From: an uncultured Clostridia bacterium
GTDB taxonomy: Bacteria; Bacillota; Clostridia; HGM11514
DNA: 18,490 nucleotides
Direction: 5' to 3'
NCBI GenBank assembly: GCA_902478725.1
Contig: CABSMD010000024.1
Span: 1-18,490, forward strand
Within the stretch, counting starts at the first letter, position 1, and each line of letters begins with the position of its first letter. The position numbers were made by a program, and so were the translations under genes. Under the pieces are notes generated by a model that did no database searches, had not been told where the DNA came from, and saw nothing but the letters and a program-made list of their open reading frames with translations. This document shows, in pieces, positions 1 through 6,780 of this stretch.

Positions 1-1705
1 ATTCTACATCCTGCAAGGCCGCATACCCCTCTTCGCCCGTACGTACTTTCACGACATTTTCAACGTCATACACGAAAATTTTTCCGTCGCCGATATGGCC
101 GGTATATAGAATCTGTTTCGCGGTTTCGATGACCGTCCGCACAGGAACCTTACAGACGATAATTTCGACCTTGATCTTTGGCAGCAGGTTGATGTCGAGT
201 TCCACACCGCGGTAGTATTCCGAGCTGCCTTTCTGCATACCGCATCCAAGCACCTGTGTCACGGTCATACCGGTGATACCGATGCTGTTCATGGCCTCTT
301 TCAGGTCCTCAAACTTGCTCTGCTTTGTTACGATGGCTACCTTGGTAATTTTGACATCAGATGCTACAGGTTCACCCGCTGTAGAGACAAGTTCGACTGG
401 CACCGCCTGTTCGACCGGCGTTTTACCTAACAGTTCTGGGGTTTTACCAACTGCAACGCCGGCAGTGTCCATCATCGGCATAAAGTCCGCGTAGCTGCTG
501 ACCAGGCCATGTTCCTCAATGTCGAGGCCGGCGATCTCTTCCTGACGGGATACGCGCAGCCCGACCGTCTTTTTAATGATGAAGAATACGACCGTCATGG
601 TGACCGCCACCCAGGCGATAACCGAAACGACTCCCAGAGCCTGCACACCCAGCATATGGAAGCCGCCGCCATAAAACAGGCCACCATCCACCGCAAAGAA
701 CCCAAGCAGGATCGTACCGAGCGCACCGCAGACGCCATGGACTCCGATTGCGCCGACTGGATCGTCGATTTTAAGCTTCTTATCGACAAATTCAATACCG
801 AACACGACCGCGAAGGCCGCTGCAAGGCCGATAAAGAACGCACCCACTGGGGAAACCATATCGCAACCCGCAGTAATGGCAACCAGGCCCGCCAAGGAGC
901 CGTTTAAGGTCATGGACACATCCGGTTTTTTGTAACGGATCCAGGTAATGAGCATAACCGTAACGGTTGCGGTGGCCGCCGCCATGTTGGTTGTAACAAA
1001 GATGTTGCTGGCTGAGGTAAGTGTGCTGTCGCCTGTCATGGAAACGGTGGAACAGCCGTTGAAGCCAAACCATGCGAACCAGAGGATAAATACCCCCAGT
1101 GCACCGAGTGTCAGGCTGTGGCCGGGAATCGCTTTGGGCTTTCCGTCCTTATCGTATTTGCCGATACGCGGTCCCAATATTTTCGCGCCGACCAGCGCAG
1201 CAACGCCGCCGACCATATGTACTGCTGTGGAACCGGCAAAATCATGGAATCCTAAGCCCGACAGCCAGCCTCCACCCCAGATCCAATGACCGGAGATAGG
1301 ATAGATCACGAGGCTGATGATGGCGCTGTAAAAACAATAGGAGATGAATTTTGTCCGTTCCGCCATTGCGCCTGAGACGATGGTGGCTGCAGTAGCACAA
1401 AACACGGTCTGGAAGATAATGAATGCCGCTGTGGGAAAGGTCAGGCCCATTGAGCTTGCGTAATCACCGCGGATAAAAAAGTCCAGTCCGCCGATGAAAG
1501 GCCCGTCGCCACCAAACATCAATCCAAAACCAATGAACCAGAAGACGAGAGTGCCGATTGCAAAGTCCATCAGGTTTTTCATGATGATGTTACCGGCGTT
1601 TTTGGCTCTGGTAAAGCCTGTTTCTACCATGGCAAAACCTGCCTGCATAAAGAATACTAATAATGCCCCCATTAAGACCCAAATTGTGTCAACCGATGAA
1701 AACAT
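1..1705 (-). CDS. amtB: Ammonium channel AmtB fused to a PII (GlnK-like) protein, 3' end cut by window
   Basis: An open frame runs from ATG 1705 to the window start without a stop, giving 568 codons. Residues 1 to about 430 are an Amt/Mep/Rh channel: the N-terminus reads MFSSVDTIWVLMGALLVFFM, and the pore twin histidines sit in DFAGSTAVHMVGG and GAIGVHGVCGALGT. After a short linker, residues from about 449 form a PII domain with the T-loop (QKGSSEYYRGVELDINLLPK), IGDGKIFV and RTGEEG. The last visible residues (LQDVE) are typical of a PII C-terminus, so little is missing. The fusion tethers to the channel the sensor that normally blocks it when nitrogen is plentiful. The T-loop residue matching the uridylylated Tyr51 of enterobacterial PII is Leu (codon 197-199), so that modification is not possible there. 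AAGGAAGGA lies just before the ATG. It is downstream of purF but has its own leader. Confidence 0.95.
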   Translation of the reverse strand, partial: MFSSVDTIWVLMGALLVFFMQAGFAMVETGFTRAKNAGNIIMKNLMDFAIGTLVFWFIGFGLMFGGDGPFIGGLDFFIRGDYASSMGLTFPTAAFIIFQTVFCATAATIVSGAMAERTKFISYCFYSAIISLVIYPISGHWIWGGGWLSGLGFHDFAGSTAVHMVGGVAALVGAKILGPRIGKYDKDGKPKAIPGHSLTLGALGVFILWFAWFGFNGCSTVSMTGDSTLTSASNIFVTTNMAAATATVTVMLITWIRYKKPDVSMTLNGSLAGLVAITAGCDMVSPVGAFFIGLAAAFAVVFGIEFVDKKLKIDDPVGAIGVHGVCGALGTILLGFFAVDGGLFYGGGFHMLGVQALGVVSVIAWVAVTMTVVFFIIKKTVGLRVSRQEEIAGLDIEEHGLVSSYADFMPMMDTAGVAVGKTPELLGKTPVEQAVPVELVSTAGEPVASDVKITKVAIVTKQSKFEDLKEAMNSIGITGMTVTQVLGCGMQKGSSEYYRGVELDINLLPKIKVEIIVCKVPVRTVIETAKQILYTGHIGDGKIFVYDVENVVKVRTGEEGYAALQDVE

Positions 1706-1795
1706 AAGATCCTTCCTTTCAACCCATCTGATTTTTTCGCGTTCCTGCCGTGGGACGGACAGGACGTGTTCTGAAAGCAGAAAGACGTATATTCC

Positions 1796-1835
1796 AAGAC
1801 CCGCCACAGACTCTTAGATGGAGCCTTCAGGTCTT
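1796..1835 (-). other. Stem-loop in the amtB leader
   Basis: AAGACCTG (1835-1828) pairs with CGGGTCTT (1803-1796), with an inner GGCTC/GAGTC stem. It is followed by GGAATATACG rather than a U-run, so it is not a standard terminator. It could be a leader structure or chance. The rest of the 164-base gap between purF and amtB holds only the amtB ribosome site. Confidence 0.3.
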
Positions 1836-1839
1836 ACAA

Positions 1840-1855
1840 TACACGCCTTTGTGTA
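1840..1855 (-). promoter_or_regulatory. AAAGGC hexaloop hairpin in the amtB leader (candidate ANTAR target)
   Basis: On the minus strand TACAC-AAAGGC-GTGTA forms a five-base-pair stem with a six-base loop. The loop has A at position 1 and G at position 4, the pattern established for ANTAR-binding hairpins, and equals the loop in the asnA leader. A competing stem, CTTACA (1857-1852) with TGTAAG (1838-1833), would disrupt it. I see no convincing U-tract terminator behind it, so the readout here is unclear. Confidence 0.6.
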
Positions 1856-1866
1856 AGCTTTCCCCT

Positions 1867-1872
1867 ATTTTA
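1867..1872 (-). promoter_or_regulatory. Possible -10 box of an amtB promoter
   Basis: TAAAAT on the minus strand overlaps the purF stop codon. It ends 11 bases before the hexaloop hairpin, exactly the spacing seen at asnA. No good -35 box is visible at 17 bases, so this rests on position and analogy. Confidence 0.35.
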
Positions 1873-3282
1873 TTTATCTTCAAATGCCGATTTGTCGGCA
1901 TGGATTGGAACAGGAAACGGGTAGTTTCCGGTAAAGCAAGCATCGCAAAAGGTTACCTTGGAATGCTTTGCAATACCCTTGAGTGATTCGATCTTTAAAA
2001 ATGCGAGGGAATCCGCCTGAATTCGCGAGCGCAACTCTTCCATTGAAAACTGGTTTGCGGCCAGTTGTTCCCGATTGGAGATATCGGTTCCGAAAAAGCA
2101 GGGCCATAGGAACGGAGGGGAGCTGATCCGAACATGTACCTCCCGCGCACCGGCCTTGCGCAGCATTTTGACGATGTTGGTAATCGTCGTTCCGCGTACG
2201 ATGGAGTCGTCGATCATGACGATCCGCTTTCCCACAACGTTGGAGGCAAGCACATTTAGCTTGATATGAACACTCTCCTGACGTTGATTTTGCGCGGGCT
2301 GGATAAAGGTGCGGCCGACGAAACGGTTTTTGACCAAACCTTCTCCAAAGGGGATTTTTGACTCCCTTGCATAGCCCAATGCCGCTATGATACCGGAATC
2401 CGGAACACCGATCACCAGATCCGCCTCTACCTTGCTTTCCCGGGCCAGCGCACGCCCCGCCTCGATGCGTGCCTCGTATACGCTTTGATGGTCTATTACG
2501 CTGTCCGGACGGGCAAAATAGATGTGTTCAAAGATACACAGGGCCGGTCTTTTCCCGCAATGCTCCTTTCTGGATTGCAACGCATCGTCTCCGGTTGCAA
2601 TGACGATTTCGCCGGGCTCCACATCACGAAGATAGGCCGCGCCCACTGCGTCGAGCGCACAGGATTCGGAGGAAAACAGGTAGCTATTTTTGATTTTTCC
2701 GATACATAGCGGCCGGATTCCATAGGGGTCTCTGACTGCAATCAGTTTGCGCGGACTCATCACCAGCAGGGAAAACGCGCCTTCCAGTTTTTTGATCACC
2801 TCGGAGACCGCCTGCTCGACTGACGGGGTATGTTGTCTGGCTCTTGCGATTAAAAACGCGATAATCTCGGTATCGTTGGTGGTCTGAAAGATCGCGCCGT
2901 CTTTCTCCAGCTGGCTTCGCAGCTTTGCAGCATTGGAGATATTGCCGTTATGGGCGATGGTCAGCGTCCCTTTGCTGTATTTGGTAACCAGCGGCTGGGC
3001 ATTTTCAATGGTATTGCCGCCGGTTGTAGAATAACGGACATGTCCCACCGCCATCCCGCCTCCCAGAGGCGATAGGGTAAGCTCGTCGAACACCTCGTTT
3101 GTGAGGCCCAATCCTTTATGGGAATGGATTTCATAGCCCTCGCTGCTTACGATCCCACAGCTTTCCTGCCCGCGATGTTGCAGGGAATAGAGGCCGTAAT
3201 ACATAATTTTGGCGGTATCTATGTCATCCTTATTGTAAAGCCCAAAAATACCGCATTCTTCCTTTGGCTTATCACTTGTCAA
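1870..3282 (-). CDS. purF: Amidophosphoribosyltransferase (glutamine-PRPP amidotransferase)
   Basis: This enzyme makes phosphoribosylamine from PRPP and glutamine, the first committed step of purine synthesis. The start is TTG 3282, preceded by AGGAGG with a nine-base gap; it gives a 470-residue protein with a nine-residue propeptide ahead of the catalytic Cys10 (EECGIFG), as in Bacillus-type PurF. The longer frame to 3471 would run back into glnN and is not credible. The N-terminal Ntn glutaminase carries HRGQES, HVRYST and HNGNI. The C-terminal transferase has the PRPP loop VMIDDSIVRGTT (about 355-366). Cys249, Cys395, Cys446 and Cys449 match the four ligands of the Bacillus iron-sulfur cluster. 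It begins 22 bases after glnN, so it is co-transcribed with asnA and glnN rather than with other pur genes. Confidence 0.96.
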   Translation of the reverse strand: MTSDKPKEECGIFGLYNKDDIDTAKIMYYGLYSLQHRGQESCGIVSSEGYEIHSHKGLGLTNEVFDELTLSPLGGGMAVGHVRYSTTGGNTIENAQPLVTKYSKGTLTIAHNGNISNAAKLRSQLEKDGAIFQTTNDTEIIAFLIARARQHTPSVEQAVSEVIKKLEGAFSLLVMSPRKLIAVRDPYGIRPLCIGKIKNSYLFSSESCALDAVGAAYLRDVEPGEIVIATGDDALQSRKEHCGKRPALCIFEHIYFARPDSVIDHQSVYEARIEAGRALARESKVEADLVIGVPDSGIIAALGYARESKIPFGEGLVKNRFVGRTFIQPAQNQRQESVHIKLNVLASNVVGKRIVMIDDSIVRGTTITNIVKMLRKAGAREVHVRISSPPFLWPCFFGTDISNREQLAANQFSMEELRSRIQADSLAFLKIESLKGIAKHSKVTFCDACFTGNYPFPVPIHADKSAFEDK

Positions 3283-3304
3283 AAACCTTCGCCTCCTAAG
3301 TGGT

Positions 3305-5386
3305 CTATACGCTGAACAGCAGGTCTCCGTAGGTCGGATATGGCCAGTATTTCTTTGCGGTGATGACCTCAAGCTCATCCGCGACCGCGCGAAGCTCCAC
3401 CATGGCGGTAAGCACCGAAGCCTCAAAATAGTTTGCGCACTTTTCGACAGTAGTATGATTTTTTGTTTCAATCAGGCAGATGTCCAGATGCTCCGCTTTT
3501 TTGCTAAGGCATCCCGCCAGAGAGGACAGCCTCGCAATCAGTGACTCTTCCAGTTCAATGGGCAGGGATAACTGTTTTTTGTTCAGCGCCATCTCGCTTA
3601 ACTCTTTTATGTAGGACAGCACTGCCGGCAGGATCTCTTTGCGCACCATTTCCAGCATGGTAAGCGCCTCGATTTGAAGCACTTTGCAGTAATTATCCAA
3701 CATGATCTCACAGCGGGAACGAATTTCGGTTTCCGTAAAGATTTTATGCTTTGTAAACAGCTCGATGTTTTTATCGGCAGCAAACAAGGGCAGCGCATCC
3801 GCCGTTGTTTTCAGGTTCAGCAGGCCGCGTTTGGAAGCCTCCTCCAGCCAGCTTTCGCAATAATTGTTGCCGTTGAAGATGATCCTCTTGTGCTTTTTGA
3901 TTGTGCTTTTAATCAGTTCGTTTAAGCTCGAAGTAAAATCCGGCGCCTTTTCCAAACAATCTGCAAATTGACTGAGAGATTCTGCTACGATAGTATTCAG
4001 AATGATATTGGGTCCTGCAATTGATACGGTAGAGCCCAGCATACGGAACTCAAATTTGTTGCCGGTAAAGGCGAAAGGAGAGGTACGGTTGCGGTCTGTC
4101 GTATCCTTGGGGAAGCGGGGAAGTACATGGACACCAACCTCCATTTCTGTCTTTTCCTTTTCATCGTAATGATGGCCGGACTCAATTGACTCTAGTATTT
4201 CGGTCAATTCATCCCCCAAAAACATCGACACGATGGCCGGCGGTGCCTCGTTGGCCCCCAAACGATGGTCGTTTCCGGCACTGGCAACTGAGATGCGCAA
4301 TAAGTCCTGATAATCGTCCACAGCCTGGATAACCGCGCATAAAAACAGCAAAAATTGTGCGTTTTCATGCGGCGAACTGCCGGGTTCAAGCAGATTGACG
4401 CCATCGCTGGTCGAGATTGACCAGTTGTTGTGCTTACCGCTGCCGTTGACGCCGGCAAACGGTTTTTCATGCAGTAGGCAGACAAGCCCATGCCGGTCCG
4501 CTACCTTTTTCATCACCTCCATGGTGAGCTGGTTGTGGTCGGTGGCAATGTTGGTCGTGGTAAAGATCGGCGCTAACTCATGCTGCGCGGGCGCGACCTC
4601 GTTGTGCTTGGTTTTGGCCAGGATGCCCAGCTTCCACAGTTCTTCATCCAGCTCTTTCATAAAGGCCGATACGCGCGGGCGGATCGCCCCAAAATAATGA
4701 TCCTCCAGCTCCTGTCCTTTCGGCGGTTTTGCGCCGAACAAGGTACGTCCGGTAAAGATCAGATCTTTTCTTTGTTCGTACAGCTTTTTATCAATCAGGA
4801 AATATTCCTGCTCTGGCCCGACCGTGGTGACGATCCGTCTGGCACTACTGCCAAACAGCCGCAAAATTCGTAATGCCTGCTTATTGATCGCCTCCATGGA
4901 GCGCAGCAACGGAGTTTTCTTATCCAATGCCTCCCCGCCGTAGGAGCAAAACGCTGTCGGAATACACAGGGTGCCGTCCTTGATAAAGGCATAAGAGGTG
5001 GGGTCCCATGCGGTATATCCTCTGGCCTCAAAGGTGGCGCGCAGTCCGCCGGAAGGAAAACTGGACGCGTCCGGCTCACCCTTTACAAGCTCCTTACCGG
5101 AGAATTCGGTGATAACATGACCGTCTTTTGTGGGGGAGATGAAGCTGTCATGCTTTTCGGCGGTAATGCCGGTCATCGGCTGGAACCAGTGGGTAAAGTG
5201 GGTGGCACCTTTTTCTAGCGCCCAGTCCTTCATGGCATTGGCCACGACGTTGGCAACGTTTGGTCCCAGTGTCTTACCATCCTCAATCGTCTTTTTCAGT
5301 TGCTTATAGATATCGTGCGGCAGCTTCTCCTGCATGACAGAATCGTTAAATACCATGCTGCTGTAGAGTTCGGATAATTTCGACAT
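3305..5386 (-). CDS. glnN: Class III glutamine synthetase
   Basis: ATP-dependent synthesis of glutamine from glutamate and ammonium in the cytoplasm. At 693 residues it has the length of the GSIII family rather than the roughly 440 of class I. The GSIII signature FPSGGLRATFEARGYTAWDP is present at about residue 110-130, with the catalytic core motifs HNEVAPAQHELAPIF, EKPFAGVNGSGKHNNWS and TGNKFEFRMLGS. The ATG at 5386 follows AAAGGAGGAAC closely. The gene begins 30 bases after the asnA stop and ends 22 bases before purF, with no terminator in either gap, so it depends on the asnA leader. A second, unrelated glutamine synthetase lies in the rightward operon. Confidence 0.97.
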   Translation of the reverse strand: MSKLSELYSSMVFNDSVMQEKLPHDIYKQLKKTIEDGKTLGPNVANVVANAMKDWALEKGATHFTHWFQPMTGITAEKHDSFISPTKDGHVITEFSGKELVKGEPDASSFPSGGLRATFEARGYTAWDPTSYAFIKDGTLCIPTAFCSYGGEALDKKTPLLRSMEAINKQALRILRLFGSSARRIVTTVGPEQEYFLIDKKLYEQRKDLIFTGRTLFGAKPPKGQELEDHYFGAIRPRVSAFMKELDEELWKLGILAKTKHNEVAPAQHELAPIFTTTNIATDHNQLTMEVMKKVADRHGLVCLLHEKPFAGVNGSGKHNNWSISTSDGVNLLEPGSSPHENAQFLLFLCAVIQAVDDYQDLLRISVASAGNDHRLGANEAPPAIVSMFLGDELTEILESIESGHHYDEKEKTEMEVGVHVLPRFPKDTTDRNRTSPFAFTGNKFEFRMLGSTVSIAGPNIILNTIVAESLSQFADCLEKAPDFTSSLNELIKSTIKKHKRIIFNGNNYCESWLEEASKRGLLNLKTTADALPLFAADKNIELFTKHKIFTETEIRSRCEIMLDNYCKVLQIEALTMLEMVRKEILPAVLSYIKELSEMALNKKQLSLPIELEESLIARLSSLAGCLSKKAEHLDICLIETKNHTTVEKCANYFEASVLTAMVELRAVADELEVITAKKYWPYPTYGDLLFSV

Positions 5387-5416
5387 AAAAGTTCCTCCTT
5401 TGCAATTACAAATGAT

Positions 5417-6424
5417 TTATAGAAGCGTTACGCCTGCCTCTTTACAGATTTGTTTGGTTTTCTCGTCCCAGATCGAGACCTGTACCTCACCGATATGCGC
5501 TTTTCCCAGCAGCAACATACAGATTCTCGATTGTCCGATCCCACCACCCATGGTCAGCGGCAGAGTACCGTCAAGCAGCATTTGATGGAACGGTAACTTG
5601 CGCCGGTCATCACAGCCGGCTTTGGTAAGCTGCTCATCCAATGCCTTTGCATCTACCCGGATGCCCATGGAAGATACCTCAAACGCCCGGCCTAGCAGGT
5701 CGTTGTAGAACACGATGTCGCCGTTTAAGGACCAATCGTCATAGTCAGGCGCCCGGCCGTCGTGCTTAATGCCGGATTTTAAAGCATCGCCGATCTGCAT
5801 AATGAAAGCGGTTCTGTGGTCTTTTAAGTAAGCGTCCTCGCGTTCTTTCGGCTCCATCTGCGGGTACAGGTCTTCGAGCTCCTGGGTGGTTACAAAGCTG
5901 ATTTCGCGGGAGAGAGAGACCGGCAGTTTCGGAAATCTGCTTTTGACTTCATCCAACGTATCGCATATGGCATTTACAATGGCTGTTACGGTTTCTTTCA
6001 GATAGGCAATATTCCTGGTTTCCCTCGTTATCACCTTTTCCCAGTCCCACTGGTCGACATAAATGGAATGCAGATTGGTCATTTCTTCATCCCGCCGGAT
6101 TGCGATCATGACGGTAAAACTTCCTTCACCGGAAGTGAAGCCGTATTGGTAAAGCGCCATTCGTTTCCACTTTGCCAGGGAGTGGACCACCTGTGCCTCG
6201 GTTCCTGTTTCAAGAATGTCAAAGCTGACCGGACGCTCCACGCCGTTTAGATCATCATTGAGTCCTGTTGACGGATTGACAAACAATGGCGCTGACACAC
6301 GCTTTAGATTGAGCACTTTGGACAGGGAGTCTTCAAATTTTCTCTTTACCTGTCCGATCGCCGTTTGTGTCTCGTAAACGCTCAGGGTCGATTGGTAGCC
6401 TTTCGGAATCATCGTTTTACTCAT
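5417..6424 (-). CDS. asnA: Aspartate--ammonia ligase (asparagine synthetase A)
   Basis: This enzyme makes asparagine from aspartate, ATP and free ammonium. The protein starts MSKTMIPKGYQSTLSVYETQ and is 335 residues long, as usual for AsnA. It carries YVDQWDWEK and the C-terminal class-II-synthetase-like motif GGGIGQSR. The start chosen is ATG 6424, with GGAAAGGA ten bases upstream. The open frame extends to 6523, but those extra codons cover the promoter -10 box and the leader terminator, so they are untranslated. It is the first gene of the leftward operon. Its use of ammonium rather than glutamine fits the nitrogen theme and suggests control by nitrogen supply through the leader. Confidence 0.96.
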   Translation of the reverse strand: MSKTMIPKGYQSTLSVYETQTAIGQVKRKFEDSLSKVLNLKRVSAPLFVNPSTGLNDDLNGVERPVSFDILETGTEAQVVHSLAKWKRMALYQYGFTSGEGSFTVMIAIRRDEEMTNLHSIYVDQWDWEKVITRETRNIAYLKETVTAIVNAICDTLDEVKSRFPKLPVSLSREISFVTTQELEDLYPQMEPKEREDAYLKDHRTAFIMQIGDALKSGIKHDGRAPDYDDWSLNGDIVFYNDLLGRAFEVSSMGIRVDAKALDEQLTKAGCDDRRKLPFHQMLLDGTLPLTMGGGIGQSRICMLLLGKAHIGEVQVSIWDEKTKQICKEAGVTLL

Positions 6425-6442
6425 GCTCACACAATCCTTTCC

Positions 6443-6482
6443 AAAATAAAATAGACGCTGCGGGTATTCTACCCACAGCGCC
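6443..6482 (-). terminator. Leader terminator upstream of asnA (attenuator)
   Basis: On the minus strand bases 6482-6470 pair with 6466-6454 (13 pairs, two of them G-U) around the loop GAA, followed by TATTTTATTTT. It lies between the asnA promoter and its ribosome site, so it would stop transcription before the operon. Its 5' arm includes the last loop bases and the 3' arm of the AAAGGC hairpin, so only one of the two can form. Confidence 0.8.
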
Positions 6483-6490
6483 TTTGCTGT
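6475..6490 (-). promoter_or_regulatory. AAAGGC hexaloop hairpin in the asnA leader (candidate ANTAR target/antiterminator)
   Basis: ACAGC-AAAGGC-GCTGT on the minus strand is a five-base-pair stem with a six-base loop having A1 and G4. It begins 11 bases after the -10 box, so it is the first structure the RNA can form. Binding by the ANTAR protein would hold this fold and prevent the overlapping terminator. Confidence 0.7.
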
Positions 6491-6501
6491 TTCTTGCACC
6501 C

Positions 6502-6530
6502 AGTATACACCTATTTTTTTCATTTGTCAA
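6502..6530 (-). promoter_or_regulatory. Promoter of the asnA-glnN-purF operon
   Basis: TTGACA (6530-6525) and TATACT (6507-6502) are separated by 17 bases, a near-perfect housekeeping-sigma promoter. The predicted start is near 6495, about five bases before the hexaloop hairpin. Confidence 0.85.
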
Positions 6531-6627
6531 CCCGCTTTTCGAAATTTTTGCAAGTTTTTTTATTTTAGTTTCGTTTTGTGAGACTTATTTCTATATATTA
6601 CCTTAAAAATGCTTGTAAATGAAAGAT

Positions 6628-6650
6628 TTATTTTGAAAACTTCAAAATAA
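6628..6650. promoter_or_regulatory. Perfect AT-rich dyad, operator-like
   Basis: TTATTTTGAA and TTCAAAATAA are perfect ten-base arms around AAC. The dyad ends three bases before the -35 box at 6654. It could bind a regulator at the rightward promoter, or it may only be an AT-rich upstream element. The protein is not identifiable from sequence. Confidence 0.45.
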
Positions 6651-6653
6651 CAC

Positions 6654-6682
6654 TTGACAAATATTTATCATGCTAGTATAAT
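6654..6682 (+). promoter_or_regulatory. Promoter of the glutamate synthase operon
   Basis: TTGACA (6654-6659) and TATAAT (6677-6682) with a 17-base spacer match the housekeeping-sigma consensus exactly. The transcript would start near 6689, immediately before the hexaloop hairpin. Such a strong promoter makes sense if output is limited by the terminator behind it. Confidence 0.9.
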
Positions 6683-6689
6683 GAGGGTA

Positions 6690-6707
6690 ATGAACAAAGG
6701 TGTTCAT
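6690..6707 (+). promoter_or_regulatory. AAAGGT hexaloop hairpin in the glutamate synthase leader (candidate ANTAR target/antiterminator)
   Basis: ATGAAC-AAAGGT-GTTCAT is a six-base-pair stem with a six-base loop having A1 and G4. It starts at or within a base or two of the predicted transcription start. Its loop and 3' arm are the first bases of the terminator's 5' arm. A poorer second hairpin may follow directly: CCGAG (6708-6712) with C-TCGG, loop AGAAGG and one bulged base (6720), or a seven-base loop if G6712 pairs with T6720. That one does not match the A1/G4 rule. Confidence 0.72.
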
Positions 6708-6756
6708 CCGAGAGAAGGCTTCGGCCGTTTCTGTCGGATGGACACCTTTCTTTTTT
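6696..6756 (+). terminator. Leader terminator upstream of the glutamate synthase operon (attenuator)
   Basis: Bases 6696-6711 pair without a mismatch to 6734-6749 (16 pairs, one G-T). An inner AGAAGGC/GCC..TTCT stem is capped by a TTCG tetraloop, and CTTTTTT follows. It sits between the promoter and the first gene of the operon, so most transcripts should stop here unless the ANTAR-type hairpin forms first. Confidence 0.9.
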
Positions 6757-6780
6757 ATCTCAAACGTGGGAGGAATCGTT

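Larger units (their letters stand above)
6425..6780. promoter_or_regulatory. Divergent control region of the nitrogen island
   Basis: These 356 bases hold no gene. They contain, back to back, the leftward asnA leader and promoter and the rightward glutamate synthase promoter and leader. The middle stretch (about 6531-6627) is AT-rich, and I see no further motif in it. Both transcripts start with an ANTAR-type hairpin and a terminator, so the arrangement is symmetrical. Confidence 0.8.

Noticed and set aside
1733..1775. Hairpin CGTTCCTGCCG/CGGACAGGACG in the amtB leader as a terminator
   Set aside because: It has bulges in both arms and, read in the direction of amtB, is followed by an A-run rather than a T-run.
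3283..3471. N-terminal extension of purF to the upstream ATG at 3471
   Set aside because: It would overlap the end of glnN and give a basic, unconserved leader. TTG 3282 has AGGAGG and yields the expected short propeptide before the catalytic Cys.
6425..6523. N-terminal extension of asnA to ATG 6523
   Set aside because: The extra codons cover the -10 box, the ANTAR-type hairpin and the terminator; ATG 6424 has a ribosome site and the normal AsnA N-terminus.
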